From Eopsaltria australis (Eukaryota; Chordata; Aves; Passeriformes; Petroicidae): a stretch of DNA of 64,000 nucleotides. Every line of letters starts with the position of its first letter. Position 1 is the first letter of the stretch. The translations under genes were made by a program, and so were the position numbers. Where the stretch lies: NCBI GenBank assembly GCA_034509425.1, contig JAVTVJ010000962.1, positions 62,001-126,000 of the forward strand. The letters are read 5' to 3'. The notes under the pieces are model-generated. The model did not search any database. It saw nothing but the letters and a program-made list of their open reading frames with translations, and had not been told where the DNA came from. This document shows positions 20,485 to 33,270 of the stretch, piece by piece.

Positions 20485-23400
20485 GGTATTTCTCATCCAA
20501 ATTATTTTCTTAAACTAAATTCCACTATGCTGGGTTCCTTACCGGTCTGTGTTCCCACAAAAAGGTAATTGTTTTTAAGGTTCTTGTAGGTTGTCAATGC
20601 CATTGTAAAATCTTTTGAGTAGTGTGAGAGGAAAGGTAACTACATACGTACTTTGTACCTTTTGTTGAAAAATACTTGATTTTCTTGAACATATACTAAA
20701 ATGTTTTGCATTTTCAAAAGATAAACTCGCAATATATATCATAGAGGGAAAGAGCATTGGTTGACCACTTTAGTATATTTGTTTAATCTTTATATTGACC
20801 TTATGTTAAGAAGAAACTTCTACAAGACTGACTTTTTTTGTCTTTTTTGGGAGACACTTAAAATGCAAATAAGAAGGTAATATAAGCCTTTCCTTATAGG
20901 TCCTGTTGTCCTTTTTCATGTTTTCTTTGTTTGCGTATTTATTGTAGAACTGCAGTGTAAAGGAGCAGATGTTTTGCAAAACATCCTGATGCGTTGCTTT
21001 TTCTTATGGGAGTGCATAACTGTTCCTTCTGATGCATCGATTTGACAGCTGGTTGATTTCATGAAACTACTAAGAAGCCATTAGTGGTGTCATTGAATTC
21101 AAATAGAGCAGTCCCTCCCAGCTTGAACTGCAATTGTTAAGGTCTTTGTTGCTACTTTTCTGTTCCTATGCAAGACGTGGAATATCAGAGTTGCAAATAA
21201 AATGAAGCTTGTGCACTCGTTCTCATATCCCAGAATGAGGGAAAGGAATACCCCACTGCTGTTAATTCTATAATTTTCTTGTAATGGCGTGTTTGGGAAT
21301 CGGGGGTCTTGACTGTTGGGAGGTACAACCAACAATGCAGTTTCTGACACCCTTCCTTCCCCCTCTCCCTCCAGCGCATTAAGGGTTTCACTGTATGAAC
21401 ACTGTGTTCAAATCCCTTCGCTGTGATCTGTCTCTCAGACTCTAATATATAGGCATCTTTAAATAAAACTTGGTAGTGTAAATAATGGTGGAATGTTTTT
21501 GTTTTTTGTTTGTTTTTAAGAAACAGACTATTCTAAGAATGGTACTTAGTGTTTTCTTCACTTAGATAATTTGGCCCAAGGAAGACTCCCGTAGTCTACC
21601 AGTTTTCTCCCAAGTGGGGTTCAACTTCTAAGTTAATTTAGCTTTACTGCAATATATTCAGTGAATTTTGTCATACTACGTTATAAACTAATTTGTGATT
21701 GTTAATTGCCACCACAAGAAACACTGAAACAGTTGTCAAGGTTAGCAGTGATTTTTGTGATTGTTTGATAGTTTACAACATTCTGAATGTAGATAAAATG
21801 TAGTAAGTATATGTTGTTCAACACATTTTATAGAAATGGGAAGTTTGTACTGAAGGACATTATGCAGTATTCGGAATTTAGGTATGGATGATCTTCCCCA
21901 CTGCATCACAGAAGGAAGTGAAACATCCGTTTTTAAACTGACATCTATGCTTTTAAAGATCTTTTTTTGTTATCCTACTACATTTTTACTTTAAAACTAT
22001 TTTTATTGTAAATAGCAGCAAACAAACAAGGAATCACCAGAAGATTTGTGTGAGGAAGACAGTAGGTTCTCATTAATTTTTTAGTTTGTCTTTCTTAGGA
22101 CTTTATGAAGGCGAGACAGTATTAGTTTCACTGTTACAGAGATAAGGACTCTGGAAGGGTTTAGTCTTTTGCCAGCGTCACAAGTAGTTGGTGGTAGAGG
22201 ATGAAAAAAGAGCTGTGTTCACTGACTTTTATTCTGTAGTGTGCTGGGTAGTTGTTTCCTTGAAAACGGAAATGCGTGGTTTGTTGTTCCGCAGAGTAAT
22301 TGCTATGGGTAGGTAAGCAGAGTGTGCGTAGTCATTAAACAAAACTGGGACCATGTATTCATTCAGCCTCTGCAGAAGGGCCAGGCAAGATGCAGTATTT
22401 TGCCATTGTTTTGTTTTGTAATCATACAATTTTAAGTGGAAAAAAGGTACGTAGAACATATAATCCAGTTAGCACACAGTTTCACCTATTAGCTGTGTTA
22501 AGTTCTTATCCAAGTTCTTTAGTGTTTAAGCTCTTTACTGTCCTAAATTTACCATTATATAGTGCCATGGTCTTGAGCCATTCCTTAAAAAGAAAAAAAC
22601 AAATATACTTTGTTAAAGTCTGATACAGAAGTTCCTTCGAGTTTTAAATGGAAATAAATAATATAAGTAAAAGTAGGATTTTATGGTATCGATTAGATTT
22701 TTGTTTCTTTTTTGGGGGGAGAAGAAATTGTGATTTATTTTATTGTGATATTAGCATTTCATGAGACACTAAGTGAAAGAAACACTCTTGGAGTGTGAGG
22801 AAGTGTTAATGCTTGTTTCAGTTTTTTTATTGTAGCAACAAGGAACAAAGGATACAAGGGTTTTCCCAGCTTAGTTTAACAGAATTAATTTATGCGTTTG
22901 ACACAATTCCTAATACCAGTTCCCTTTCTTTTTGTGTGAATATCTTTCAGATCATTGGAAAAACGACTGATATCAAAACAAATATACATTTTAAGACCTT
23001 GCTTAGTGACAGATCATCTTTCAAACATAGTCTCTGAAAGTATGGACTTAGGAAAAGATATGCTGGGTTTGTGGGTGTCTGTATGATGCCTGTTGCCTTT
23101 AATGTGAATTCTCTCCCTTTACCTTGCTACCCATACCCTTCAGGGCCTCCTGAATGTCTTGTTTTCTGTGTGTAAAGGACGTAAGACTCTTTTCACTTGA
23201 TGTAGGTCAGGCATTGTAAAGAGCTGAATGGGTTAAGCCGTGGTAGTTTGCAAAAAGAGATTGCAGAGATTTTTCTAGCTGCTGAGGGAGGAATCATCCA
23301 AAACCTTAAAATTCAAACTACTAAAAATGTAAAGAAAAGCTACCTGAAAATTTGTTCTATTCGATGGACTCTTTACATTAGTAATGGTCCCATTGACATG

Positions 23401-26230
23401 AGTGGGACTGCTAAGTTTAAGTATTTGTTGTGGGTATGTTTACAGCATAAAGTCTTGGGAAAGAAAGTAGACTTTAAAGTAAGACAATGACTGTTTGATA
23501 ATGCTGTTGTCTTTTTGGAGCCTCACACAGAACTTAGTTCTGCTCTGGAATTGTTGGAAAGGATAATGAAGAATTTTCATTTTTTGAGTAATGATGAACC
23601 CTACCAATGTATTCTTATTCCTGTAAATTACAGGAAGTGTAAGGTAGATTTTCTTTAGCGTATTTAATACAGTAATTTAAAGGCACAAAATAATCTGCCT
23701 AGCTGTTCTTGAGCTTGAACCTCAGTCCTGAGTCTGTTGGATGAGTAGCTAAAACCTTGAAATCTTCTAGAGAGTATTTTTTTTCTTCATTGACATAGAT
23801 AATGTTTTTGCATTGTGACCTTATTTATTAATCGGTTTGTGTTAATGAATTACTGTTTTTCTAATGCTGAAAGCTTCTTTAATAAATTCAGTGCATTTTT
23901 ACCAGATATCTGTTTTAGAAGAGTGGTGCGTAGTATTCAAGTATAACAAAATAATCCCACAACCCCCTCCTCAGCCTTCAGTTTTTCTACATCAGGAAAC
24001 CAGTTAGACAGAAATTATTGCAGTAGTCTGTTGGTGCACAGGGACATAATTGTGTGGATTTTGCCACATTTTTTGTTCTTCTGCTTTTCCACAAGCAGGC
24101 ACTCATTAATCAAAGACACTGTACTGCTGAGGGCAGAGAGGTTCATCAAATTGGCAGCTAGTTTGGTGTAAAGAACAGTGTGCTGAAGCTCTTAACGTGC
24201 TAGGACATAAATAAATCTTAGGTCTTTGCATACAAACCCTGGAGGTTAATACTGTATAATTCAGTGTCCTGTCTTTGTTTTTATGATGAATGTTTTTAAG
24301 TGTTTGAAGCTTGATGCAAGCCTTCAAGCAGGTCAGGGCATACAGGCTGATAGGCTGAAGCAAAAGCTTGGCAAAGGGGCTTGTGAGTATGCTGTGGAGG
24401 GTTTTTTTTGGCTTGGAGATCACTGTTGTATTGCCTGAGCTGTCATAGGAGAGTTCTAAAGACTGACAACCCTTGCTGTGCTAATGGACTTAGTGATGAA
24501 ATGCAAATAGTTTGGTCCTATTTGTTCCAAAGTTACTGCTGCTTGTAGTCTTAACAGAACTAACATGTGGAAAAAGCAAAAAACTACTAGGATTTCCCTG
24601 TAAAAATGAAGCGGGGATTTGGCTTTAGCGTGAATTGGTTGCATATTCATAATTTAAGAACATCTGGTTACAGCAAGTGCATAGTCATTTGCAAGCTATT
24701 ATAAGCCATTCTACTCACACATGGAGACAGTGCTTGAGCTTTTTTTTTATTGATCTACCTGCATTTGAAATCTAGTTGCTGCAGCCACAGAGGCCCTTCA
24801 TTTTAGCTGTGCTTGCATTGTAGAACAACCTCAGAATTAAATGTTTATTTTTAACTAAATGCTGAAAAAAGTGTTAAACTCTGAGCTTTGAAGAAACAAG
24901 GTGTAAGGATGAGCAGTGACGTACATCTTAAACATGAAATCTTGGAATGTAAAGACTAAAAAAGTGACATCAGCTGAGCTTTGTAATCCTTTCAAACATT
25001 TGTTGTTCCAAATAGGAAATCCTTGTTAGATCTTATGGTGCTAGCATTGTAGTTGCTGAAATCTGTGGTTTCCATGCATTGTATACCCAATGCTTTTGGG
25101 AGAAAGCCAAGAAGTATAAAATGTGATTGTATTACACAAAATGAAGGTGTAGTAAAATAGAAGTAAGGAGTCCTGTTGAGTATCCCATGGACAAAATAAT
25201 GGATATATTAGGAATGACTGTAGTATTACAAAGTATGCTTATCTATCATTATAATGTGAAAAGTACATACTTAGAAATATTAATTATTAATATATATATA
25301 AGGCGTGATGTAAAGTTGATCTCCTCGCATTCAGTTTTGCTTTTCAGTCAGAAATCAAGCATATACAGAAAAGTTTGATAACTTTTCTGTGTTTTTGTTT
25401 GCCCTAGTGACTGGAACTTTTATAAGGAGTAATATATTTTTGACTATAAAAGTCAGTTTTCCTAACATCCTTAGTTCTTGTGGGAATAAAAGGGAGCCCA
25501 AAATTCCTGCTCTCCGTACATCTTTTGATCCAGTATGTTGTAAGTTACTAACTTATAACCTGGCATGTAAATAGAAAGTACTGCTGAGGAAAGTTGTGAG
25601 TAAATTCTTATTTCATGTGTATGGATCCGGGAAAATGGGAAGCCATTACGGGAGGTTTCTTACTGTGTTAGGCAGCGAGATAAACATATCAAGCATACGT
25701 GCCTGAAAGAGTCTAGTTTTTCAAGCTGTATTAGTTGATTTAGTAAAAGATGTTATCACTCCTTACAGTTCTGGTCTTGTCTGAGTAGTTACTGCACTTG
25801 AAAAAAGGATAAACTGTGAGAAATGCAAACCAGTATTTTTCCATTGCATCTCTGATCATTTTTCTTCCTTGGAGTTACCCTTAGCACCTCACTGCTTCTT
25901 CTCAGTGATGAGGAAGGAGCTAGGTCAGAGATAACCGAGACTACAGCTGTGTGGTTTAGGAGAGAAGTGAGGTGGAAGAGTGCTCAATAGGTCCCAGGGG
26001 ACCCAACCTCTACAACAGTTGTAATGCCAGAAACAATTTCTTCATAGCACAGTTGTAGAAGCTTTCAAAGCAGCAACAAGAATTCCTGTTTGGGTTTTTG
26101 GGGTTTTTTTTAGTTACTGAGTCTAATACTAGAAACAACAGACGCTCCCATTTTGGCTCTTTGTGTGAAGTTACCTTACACAGGAGTCTAAAGAAGTAAA
26201 TTGGTAAGGATCTGGAGGGGAAGCCATGTG
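20485..26230. other. Long AT-rich stretch, no gene seen
   Basis: The sequence is unique, without recognised repeats or splice-bounded coding segments. Frames such as 24,106-24,423 on the minus strand have no recognisable domain. Confidence 0.5.
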
Positions 26231-26232
26231 AA

Positions 26233-26625
26233 GAATGGCGGAGGTCTCTTGGTTTATTCTGCCTGCAGAAAAGGAGACTGAAGTCAGACCTCATTAGGGT
26301 CTACAGCTTCCTCATGAGGGGAAGTGAAGGGGCAGCTCTGATTTCTGCTCTCTAGGATCAGGGACAGGACTCGAGGGAATGGCTGGAGCTGTGTCAGGGG
26401 TGGGTTTAGGTTGGATAGTGGGAAAAGATTCTTTCCTCAGAGGATTGGCGGGCACTGGACAGGCTCCCCGGGGAATGGGCAGGGCCCCAAGGCTGCCAGA
26501 GCTCCAGGAGTGTTTGGACATTGCTCTCAAGGACAGGGTGAGATTGTTGGGGTATCCTGGGCAGGGCCGAGGGTTGAATTCAGTTATCCTTGTGGGTCTC
26601 TTCCAACACAGGATATTCTGATTTT
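26233..26625 (+). mobile_element. CR1 3' fragment, about 390 bp
   Basis: A clear CR1 3' region: CTACAGCTTCCTCATGAGGG, AAGTGAAGGGGCAG, GGGAATGGCTGGAGCTGTG, GGTTTAGGTTGGATAGTGGG, GACAGGCTCCCCGGGGAATG, CCCCAAGGCTGCCAGAGCTC and the terminal TTCCAACACAGGATATTCTG. It is 5'-truncated. Open frames across it are relics of the element's 3' region and not genes. Confidence 0.92.
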
Positions 26626-28272
26626 AGGTGATTACACATCTACCCTCCTCTTAATAATCACTGACACTTGGTTAACAGGAGACTGATTGAATTTTTTTCA
26701 CTGCGTTGTCAGCATAGACCATGTTAAAAAGCTACTGTCCCAAAGAAAGTGTGAGAAATGGGAAGAAAGTTGAGATCCCAAGTCTTGACTAAAGCAGTGA
26801 AATACGGTGGATTATTGAAAAAAATCACAGCAAAACATTCCAACAATTATCTTTCTGGCAGCTTAGCAGAGAGTGCGCTTGGATTTAGTCATACCTTGAA
26901 TGTAGCGGAGAAGGATTTGGAGGATAGGATTTTAAAATCGGTGTATATTTGAACACAAAATGGGTATGCCCCATTTGATGGCATACAGAAGTCCTTCTGT
27001 TTGGTGTTTTTCATGTCTTTTTTGTTCGTTTTACCTTGCCAACAGCTTGCTAAATAAAAAATATGTTGAAGGGTTTGTATAGTTATATACTTTCCATTTA
27101 ATGCATGTAAGAGTGTTCAGAGAAGTAAATTTCAGAAAAGAGAAAAAAATGCATATAGAAAGCATATACTACTAGAATGACAACAAACTTAGTAAGGGTC
27201 CTTTATTGTTTGCCATTTTACTGTGATATTAGCACTATATTTTTCTGCAGTTCTCTTTTCTTCTTTTGTTGGAAGTGCTTTTCAGGCCGGATTTTCCCCC
27301 TATAAGGTTTAGAGGTATATAGCAAGTTGTCTTTATGGAACCAAATGTATTTTTCAGCACGAGTGAGAAGTATTGATTCCATGGTTGAACCTTATCCAGT
27401 GGGCTAGTTTTGAATTAGCTTGTTACGATTTGCAAAAAGCAGTGTGTTCAGCATACAAAGAAACAGTCAAAGAGCATGCAGGGAAGGAAGGAACTTGCTC
27501 TCGCTTACGTTAGGTTAAAACTAATGTTAAGTGCACCAGTAAGTGCAGTCAGTTGTAAAATGCCCTTTTTTGCCTGGTATTAGGAGCTGAAAGGAACAGA
27601 TTATGCTAGATCATTTTCATTTTATTTATATGTGAGAAAGATACAGAGCAGCTTGAAATACTTGCCTGGTTTTTGGGAGATTTTTTTTAATGTCAACCTG
27701 TTTCTGATTATCAGTGAGGTAAATTTATAATCTTTTGACTCTTGCAGATGCCAGTAAATTTTCAGTGTTAGCAGTTAAGATGTTATAGATATGCAGCATA
27801 TTGCAAAGTTTATTGTGTTGATGTAAGTGGTTTATACAGAGCAGTGTTCAAATGTAGCCTGCAGTCTTTTTGCGGTCATGGAAATGAATTACATGTTCTG
27901 AGAGGTCCGTGAACAGTGTAAAGACTTGATGTTAAAACAAGCATGGGCAACCACTTTTTAAAGATTTCTTGGCCTCTAAATGCTTAATTTTTATAATTGT
28001 GGGAATTTTTATACCATGCAGTGTGTTTAAAATAAATAGATAAGCAATCGTCTTAAGGAATGATCTGTGTTATATGTTCTAGGAGACATTTCAAATGCAT
28101 GTAAGTGGGATCTCATGGTAAAGCTGAGTTACTTTTTTTGCTTTGTGTGCCTCTTTCCTTTTAAATGCCTGTTGTCAATATGTATAATTTTATGACCGTG
28201 CTTTGTGCTCACCTGTTTGTCCTTGTGCCTGTCCATTTCATGTAGTAACTTTTGTTTGTAATTTCTTTTCAG

Positions 28273-28382
28273 CCATAACTGAAAGTTGGCTAGACATTCC
28301 ACAGTAAAGTTCTACAGTTTTCTGAAAATTAATCACTGTATTGAAGAAGATGTACAGATTAGATCCGCCAGCTGAGGAAGTG
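28273..28382 (+). CDS. Candidate exon with a start codon, product unknown
   Basis: A strong acceptor (GTAATTTCTTTTCAG) is followed by 77 bases and then an ATG at 28,350 in a good context (A at -3). This opens 11 codons, MYRLDPPAEEV, that end in phase 0 at a possible donor, GTG|GTAGGC. If not spliced there, the frame stops four codons later. The layout (5' untranslated bases, start codon, short coding start, donor) is what a second exon after an untranslated first exon would look like, and it lies about 11 kb downstream of the CpG-island donor. The donor is mediocre and the peptide too short to identify. Confidence 0.2.
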
Positions 28383-30998
28383 GTAGGCCGATATTAGTGT
28401 TACTTCACCACTGCCCCAGGAAGTTCTCCAACTCCTCAGTGTGTGCCCACTGTCCAACAAGTATATATGCTGTCAGCACTGTCCTTGCCAAGTGGGTTGT
28501 TGAAGTGGACTTGTATTTCCTCATGGGGTCTGGTTTATGGCAGTAGGAAAATGCAAAGGACCATCATAGGAACACTGCTCACAGGAGAACTTTTTCAGCC
28601 ACCTCAAATATAGCACATGAGGAGACTTGTAGTAAAAAGCTTCTGCATGGTACCGTGTGCATGGGTTTTGTGCACAGTAGAATGTGAATAGTGGATACTA
28701 AATTTAACTTTTTTTGGATAAAAATGTTGTTCTCAGAATTAATTCAGTATGATTTCAATTAGAAAATGTTGGTCACTTTTAAGTAACGTGACTAGAATGA
28801 TGTTTACATCTGTAACTACAAGCAATAAGTAATCCAGTAATTTCTGTTGATGAAAAGACCTTAGAATCATACCCATGTGCCCATTATTTCTTATTGAGGG
28901 CACACAGATAGTCTAGCACAAGTCATGCTGACTTGTTATCTTTCCATTCCAATATTACATGAGAGAACAAACACTTGCATTGATGTGTGAAATGAAAACT
29001 TGCTTTTATGAAATGCATGCACATAATAATACACAGTTTTCCAGAGCTTCCATTTTAGTTGAGAGTTTTTCAGAACTGAAGTCCATGTGCTTACCAGTGT
29101 CCTGTGAAATGTATTGTGTTCATATATCATGTGGAATGGTTTACAGACAGCTGATTGCTGTTTCATTAATAAAAACAGGACTTACTGTTTTATATAGTCA
29201 AATGTAAGTGAAATATACAAGGTTTTAAAATATATAGTCATACCTATTTTTTAATGCAAGTGAGGTGTCTGCCCTCCTCCACCCCCTGCCCCCCCCCCCC
29301 CCCCCCCCCGCCATATATTGTGGGCTGGATTTCAGTGATGTAGTAGATTCACTGCCATCCTGTAATTTGTAAACTAGGCTAGCAAGAGTCAGACTTGTTT
29401 GTCAGATGTTAAAAAGCCTGCATAGAGAACTACTTTTGTTGTTGTAGAAATCATACTGGTTCATGCATATGGCAGCAATTAACTTCTGTGGATACTAGAA
29501 AATAAGTTGTCATAGAATTGCTGAAAAACAGGTTTCAGTATGTTTTCACTCATTGAACACAAGTCAGGTGCCATTAGACCAGTATAAATTTAACTAACTT
29601 TGAACAGCAGAAGTGTAAGACTACAATTTCTACAGGACTTGAAGAGAAGCCTAGTTTCTTAAACAAGACATTTCAGTTCCTTTTTATTATTTTTTCTTGT
29701 AAATAGACTATTTTACATATAAAAAATCAATGAAATAATCAGAAGTTGCATTTTTGAAGGAGTATGGCCTCAAGATGATTAATTTTCAACTTGCCTGTTG
29801 CTGGCTTTCCTGTTTTTTTTTGTTTTTTTTATGAGCCATAAAGAAAGAGTCAGAGGTCAAATGATCAGTGGTCTGTGGATATCAAACCAAAAGCAGGTTC
29901 TAGAACAAACTTCTATCTTGACCATCTTTCCTTCTAAATAAATGTAGTTTGTTAAAAACAAAAAAACTATTCTGTGCTGGATTATTGCTACTCTGATTCA
30001 ATGTTTCTTGTCGGAGATATTTAGATACTGGTTGATACTTAGAGCAGTATTTAAAAAATCCGTAGCATTTCTCTTGATACTCTTGTTAGATGTACTCTGA
30101 ATTCCATTAGTAGCAGAGTTAAATTAGCACTCAGCAGTGGTGGAAGTTTCAGTTCTGAGCTCAAGCTCCAGCCTTTAGTAGCTGAAAAGTCAAGGATATT
30201 CTAACAAGAAACACGTAATCAATTCAGACTTGCTAGCTTTTGGCCTCTTGCCATGTCATGCCCTGTAGCGGTCCTTTCCACTCAGGTTTAAGGCTGGTTT
30301 TTACAGTATTTTCTCTTCTAGTTTGTGCGCAATCAGCTCCCTTTTACAGATTCCTAAGTTATCTTGTCAAAACTTTGTTCTTATCCTGAACTTGAAAGCT
30401 CACAGAGCAGAAGAAAATACTTGCAAGCTTATTTTTGCTCAGGAAGAGTAGGGAAGCAGAAGAAAAATAGCCTGAAACACAAGTTCTAGATTTTCAATAG
30501 GTACCCATTATAGAGTCTTTAGGCTTGCTGTAATCCATGCTGCTGTTAGCTTCTCATCTTGCAGAAACCGAGTAGAATGTCTAGTACATTGCTTTTGCAT
30601 TAGAATGATGCTAGGATAATGAATATAATACATGTGAATGATTTGAAGTAAAAAGCTATGTCTACCAGTATTTCCTTTTTTTTTGGACTCTATTTTCTGA
30701 GTATATAATTCAGAGGGTTATTTGGGTGTTTTTTCCCCGCTTGCCTATGTGGCCAAGATTCATACCATCGCTTCAGCAGGACTGAAGGAATAGGGGGAGT
30801 GGAGAATCCTGGCAGCAGAGCTCATCACTCACACCTAATTATCAATTTTATTTTAAACTAGGTGAGATTGCTAGATTGCTTTACACTTTCAACTTTCAGT
30901 GATGTCTCATCTATTGTTTTGGTGGCACAACGCTGTGTCAATGTTTTTTGTTCTTTAATACCATGGAACTGGTATGCAAGTTCTGTTTCTTTGAACTA

Positions 30999-31069
30999 GT
31001 TGTTATCATAATTCTTTATGCCAGAAGAATTATTACAATTCAGAAGTTGTTACCATAATTCTTTATGGC
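30999..31069 (+). repeat. Imperfect spaced duplication of a 24-mer
   Basis: Two 24-base copies (core ATAATTCTTTATG) differ at 2 positions and are separated by 23 bases. Confidence 0.75.
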
Positions 31070-31129
31070 ATTTCACTGTTCAAAATACAGCTAAGTACAT
31101 GCTGAAGGATGGAGGTGAGATATGTAGAG

Positions 31130-31695
31130 TTGTGTGTGGAGTTCTGAGCTCCTCAGCATGGGACTACTGAAATGCACCTGATAAATGGCCATTAAGGAGT
31201 TGAAGGGACTGGAGCATCTCACCTGTAAGTCTGAGAGAGCTTGAACTCCTCAGCCCAGAGAGAAGGTTCAGAGGAATCTCATTAGTGTTAATAAACGTGT
31301 GACTGAAAGGTGCCAAGAGGACAGAACCAGGCCCTTTTCAGTGGGTCAGGACAAGGTCGGGCATAGACTGAAACACAGGAGGTAGGTTGCATGCCGTGTG
31401 TTCTGGGATGACCCTGCTTTAGCAGGGAGGCAGGACCGCATCACCCACTGCAGTCCCTTTCAAACTGACCCATTCTGTGAAGTTCCCCCCAGACACCAGG
31501 GAACACTTTTTCATTGCAAGGATGACTGAGCACTGATACAGGTTGTCCTGAGAGATTGCAGTCTTTACCCTTGGGGATACTCCAGAGTCATCTGGACCCA
31601 GTCCCAGGCAAGTGATTCTAAGTGACTACTTGAGCAAAGGCTTTGACAAGGTGGCTTCCCTTTGAGTCTCAACCACTCTGTGGTTCTGTGTGTCA
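31130..31695 (+). mobile_element. CR1 3' fragment, older copy, interrupted
   Basis: Recognisable CR1 blocks run from GAGTTCTGAGCTCCTCAGCA through GGACTGGAGCATCTCACCTG, GGTGCCAAGAGGACAGAACC, ACTGAAACACAGGAGG, GACTGAGCACTGATACAGG and the terminal CAACCACTCTGTGGTTCTGTG. The copy is more diverged than its neighbours. Between ACACAGGAGG and the resumption at about 31,481 it is interrupted by a separate CR1 tail. Confidence 0.9.
31395..31480 (+). mobile_element. CR1 tail nested inside another CR1
   Basis: About 85 bases read TGACCCTGCTTTAGCAGGGA, then an ACCGCATCACCCACTGCAGT stretch, then TGACCCATTCTGTGA. This is the order found at the very 3' end of CR1. It lies in the middle of the outer copy, whose sequence resumes afterwards. 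It is therefore a second, short, 5'-truncated CR1 inserted into the first in the same orientation, or the product of recombination between copies. Confidence 0.7.
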
Positions 31696-32956
31696 CTTGT
31701 TTTATAGTTTAGGATGTTTTGGTGAACTCTTTAAACTTACTTCGTGTCAAAATGATACTACGAGAGCATGCAGTCATGAGTTTTGGCCAGAAGTGTAGAA
31801 TATTGCTAGTCTTGAATTAAGACTCTAAAATTCTGAGGTCTTTAAGATTCATTGAAATGAAATGTGTGAGGATTAAATTACAGGCTGTCTGATGTGATCT
31901 TTAAAAACAACTTTTTGTTGTTCTGTAATTTCTTAGTTTGTACTGTTTTGACATTTAATGCACAATGTCCTGAGACAGGAGGGCTTGATAAAAGTGTACC
32001 TGAAAGAAAACAACAAATATGTCAAGTACAAAATATTTTTTTTGTGCTGCTGTTATATCATGTTAGGAGAGAGTGTTGACACAGGTGTTTTTAGTAACTT
32101 CACGCTGAACTGTGTGAGCACAGGGAATCCAGAGTATTACAGGTTAAACTTCTGTTCTCTTTGCTGCTTTTCCTCAGAATAATAAAAAGGGTTGTTTTTT
32201 AAAAATTGTTTTATTATAAGGTTAGTAGGAAATTCTTCAATTCTGTCTTTGATGCATTACTTTGTGTATTTACACTGTCAAATTCTCCCTAACCCAAAAA
32301 CTGAGGGGAGAGGGAGAAGCGTTGATTTTTCTTTTAGTAAAATTTGCTCCTTTGTTTTTTCCCTGAAAACCAAGTTAGTTCCATTCAAATTTATCCGTGC
32401 CTAAACAAAATACACAGTATTTGTGTGTGTAGCTCCATTCTGTCAACTATATTTTGCATACTAGCAGGGAGCAACATAACTTCTCTATTCCAGAATTTTT
32501 AATGGTAGTCTCTGTTGCAGGATTTGCTTTGCCTTTTAGTTTCAGGGAAATGAACCTTCTGTAGCAGGACTCTGTATTTAGAAAAATCTGTGGAACAGAC
32601 TTTACCAGTGGTGTGGATTGTTTCTTTTTTTCAGGTAACGTGTTTGTACTTACCATGTCATCTTATAAATCAACTATATATGCTCGGTACGTGGCTCATG
32701 TCAGGCCGTCATGGTTTAGGGATAAGCAACAGAAGATGTCCATTAGTACTGTTGAGTTTTTTTGTGATACAGGCTTTTTTTATTGCCTTTGATATGATTA
32801 TTTGCACATGGACCAATTTAAAGCCTTTAGTTGTTCCAGAGGAGTAATATATTAAAGTTACTGCAGTAATTTGATAAAATCTGTTCACTAGTTGTTTTTT
32901 TTAATGGTTGTAAGTCCATCCTTTAATAACATTTCTGCAAATATGAAGACATAAAG

Positions 32957-32996
32957 GGTGTGTGTGTATATGTATGTATGTGTATATATATATATG
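32957..32996 (+). repeat. TG/TATG/TA microsatellite
   Basis: Alternating purine-pyrimidine tract of about 40 bases, mixing TG, TATG and TA units. Confidence 0.9.
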
Positions 32997-33168
32997 AACA
33001 TATTGTGATTTTTAAAATTAAGAAAACTTGTGTTTCCCTTTGGTCTTTGCTGTGCTAAAGTTACCTTATCAACTGCAGTGCCCTTTTTTTTTTTTTTGTA
33101 AGGCAGTAAACTTAAATTTAACAGATGTTGAAAACCAAACAAAAAACGCCCAACAAATCCCTGTTTGT

Positions 33169-33270
33169 AATAAACGCCCCCATTTTTTCATTTTTAGCAG
33201 TTGTTTTGAAAGGTAATGCAATAAAAGCCCCCAGATTTTCATTTTTAGCAATTGTTTTGAAAAGTAATGC
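33169..33270 (+). repeat. 51-bp tandem duplication
   Basis: Two adjacent 51-base units, each beginning AATAAA and ending TAATGC, differ at 5 positions (about 90% identity). Each unit contains a C-run followed by a TTTTCATTTTTAGCA phrase. Confidence 0.9.

Larger units (their letters stand above)
26630..31125. other. AT-rich stretch with one candidate exon and a poly-C run
   Basis: Apart from the candidate exon at 28,273-28,382 (listed separately) I see no gene. A 21-base C-run lies at 29,289-29,309. A 24-base unit is imperfectly repeated at 30,999-31,022 and 31,046-31,069. Confidence 0.5.

Noticed and set aside
21395..21425. Possible tRNA B-box (GTTCAAATCCC)
   Set aside because: No matching T-stem, no A-box at the right distance upstream and no cloverleaf could be drawn.
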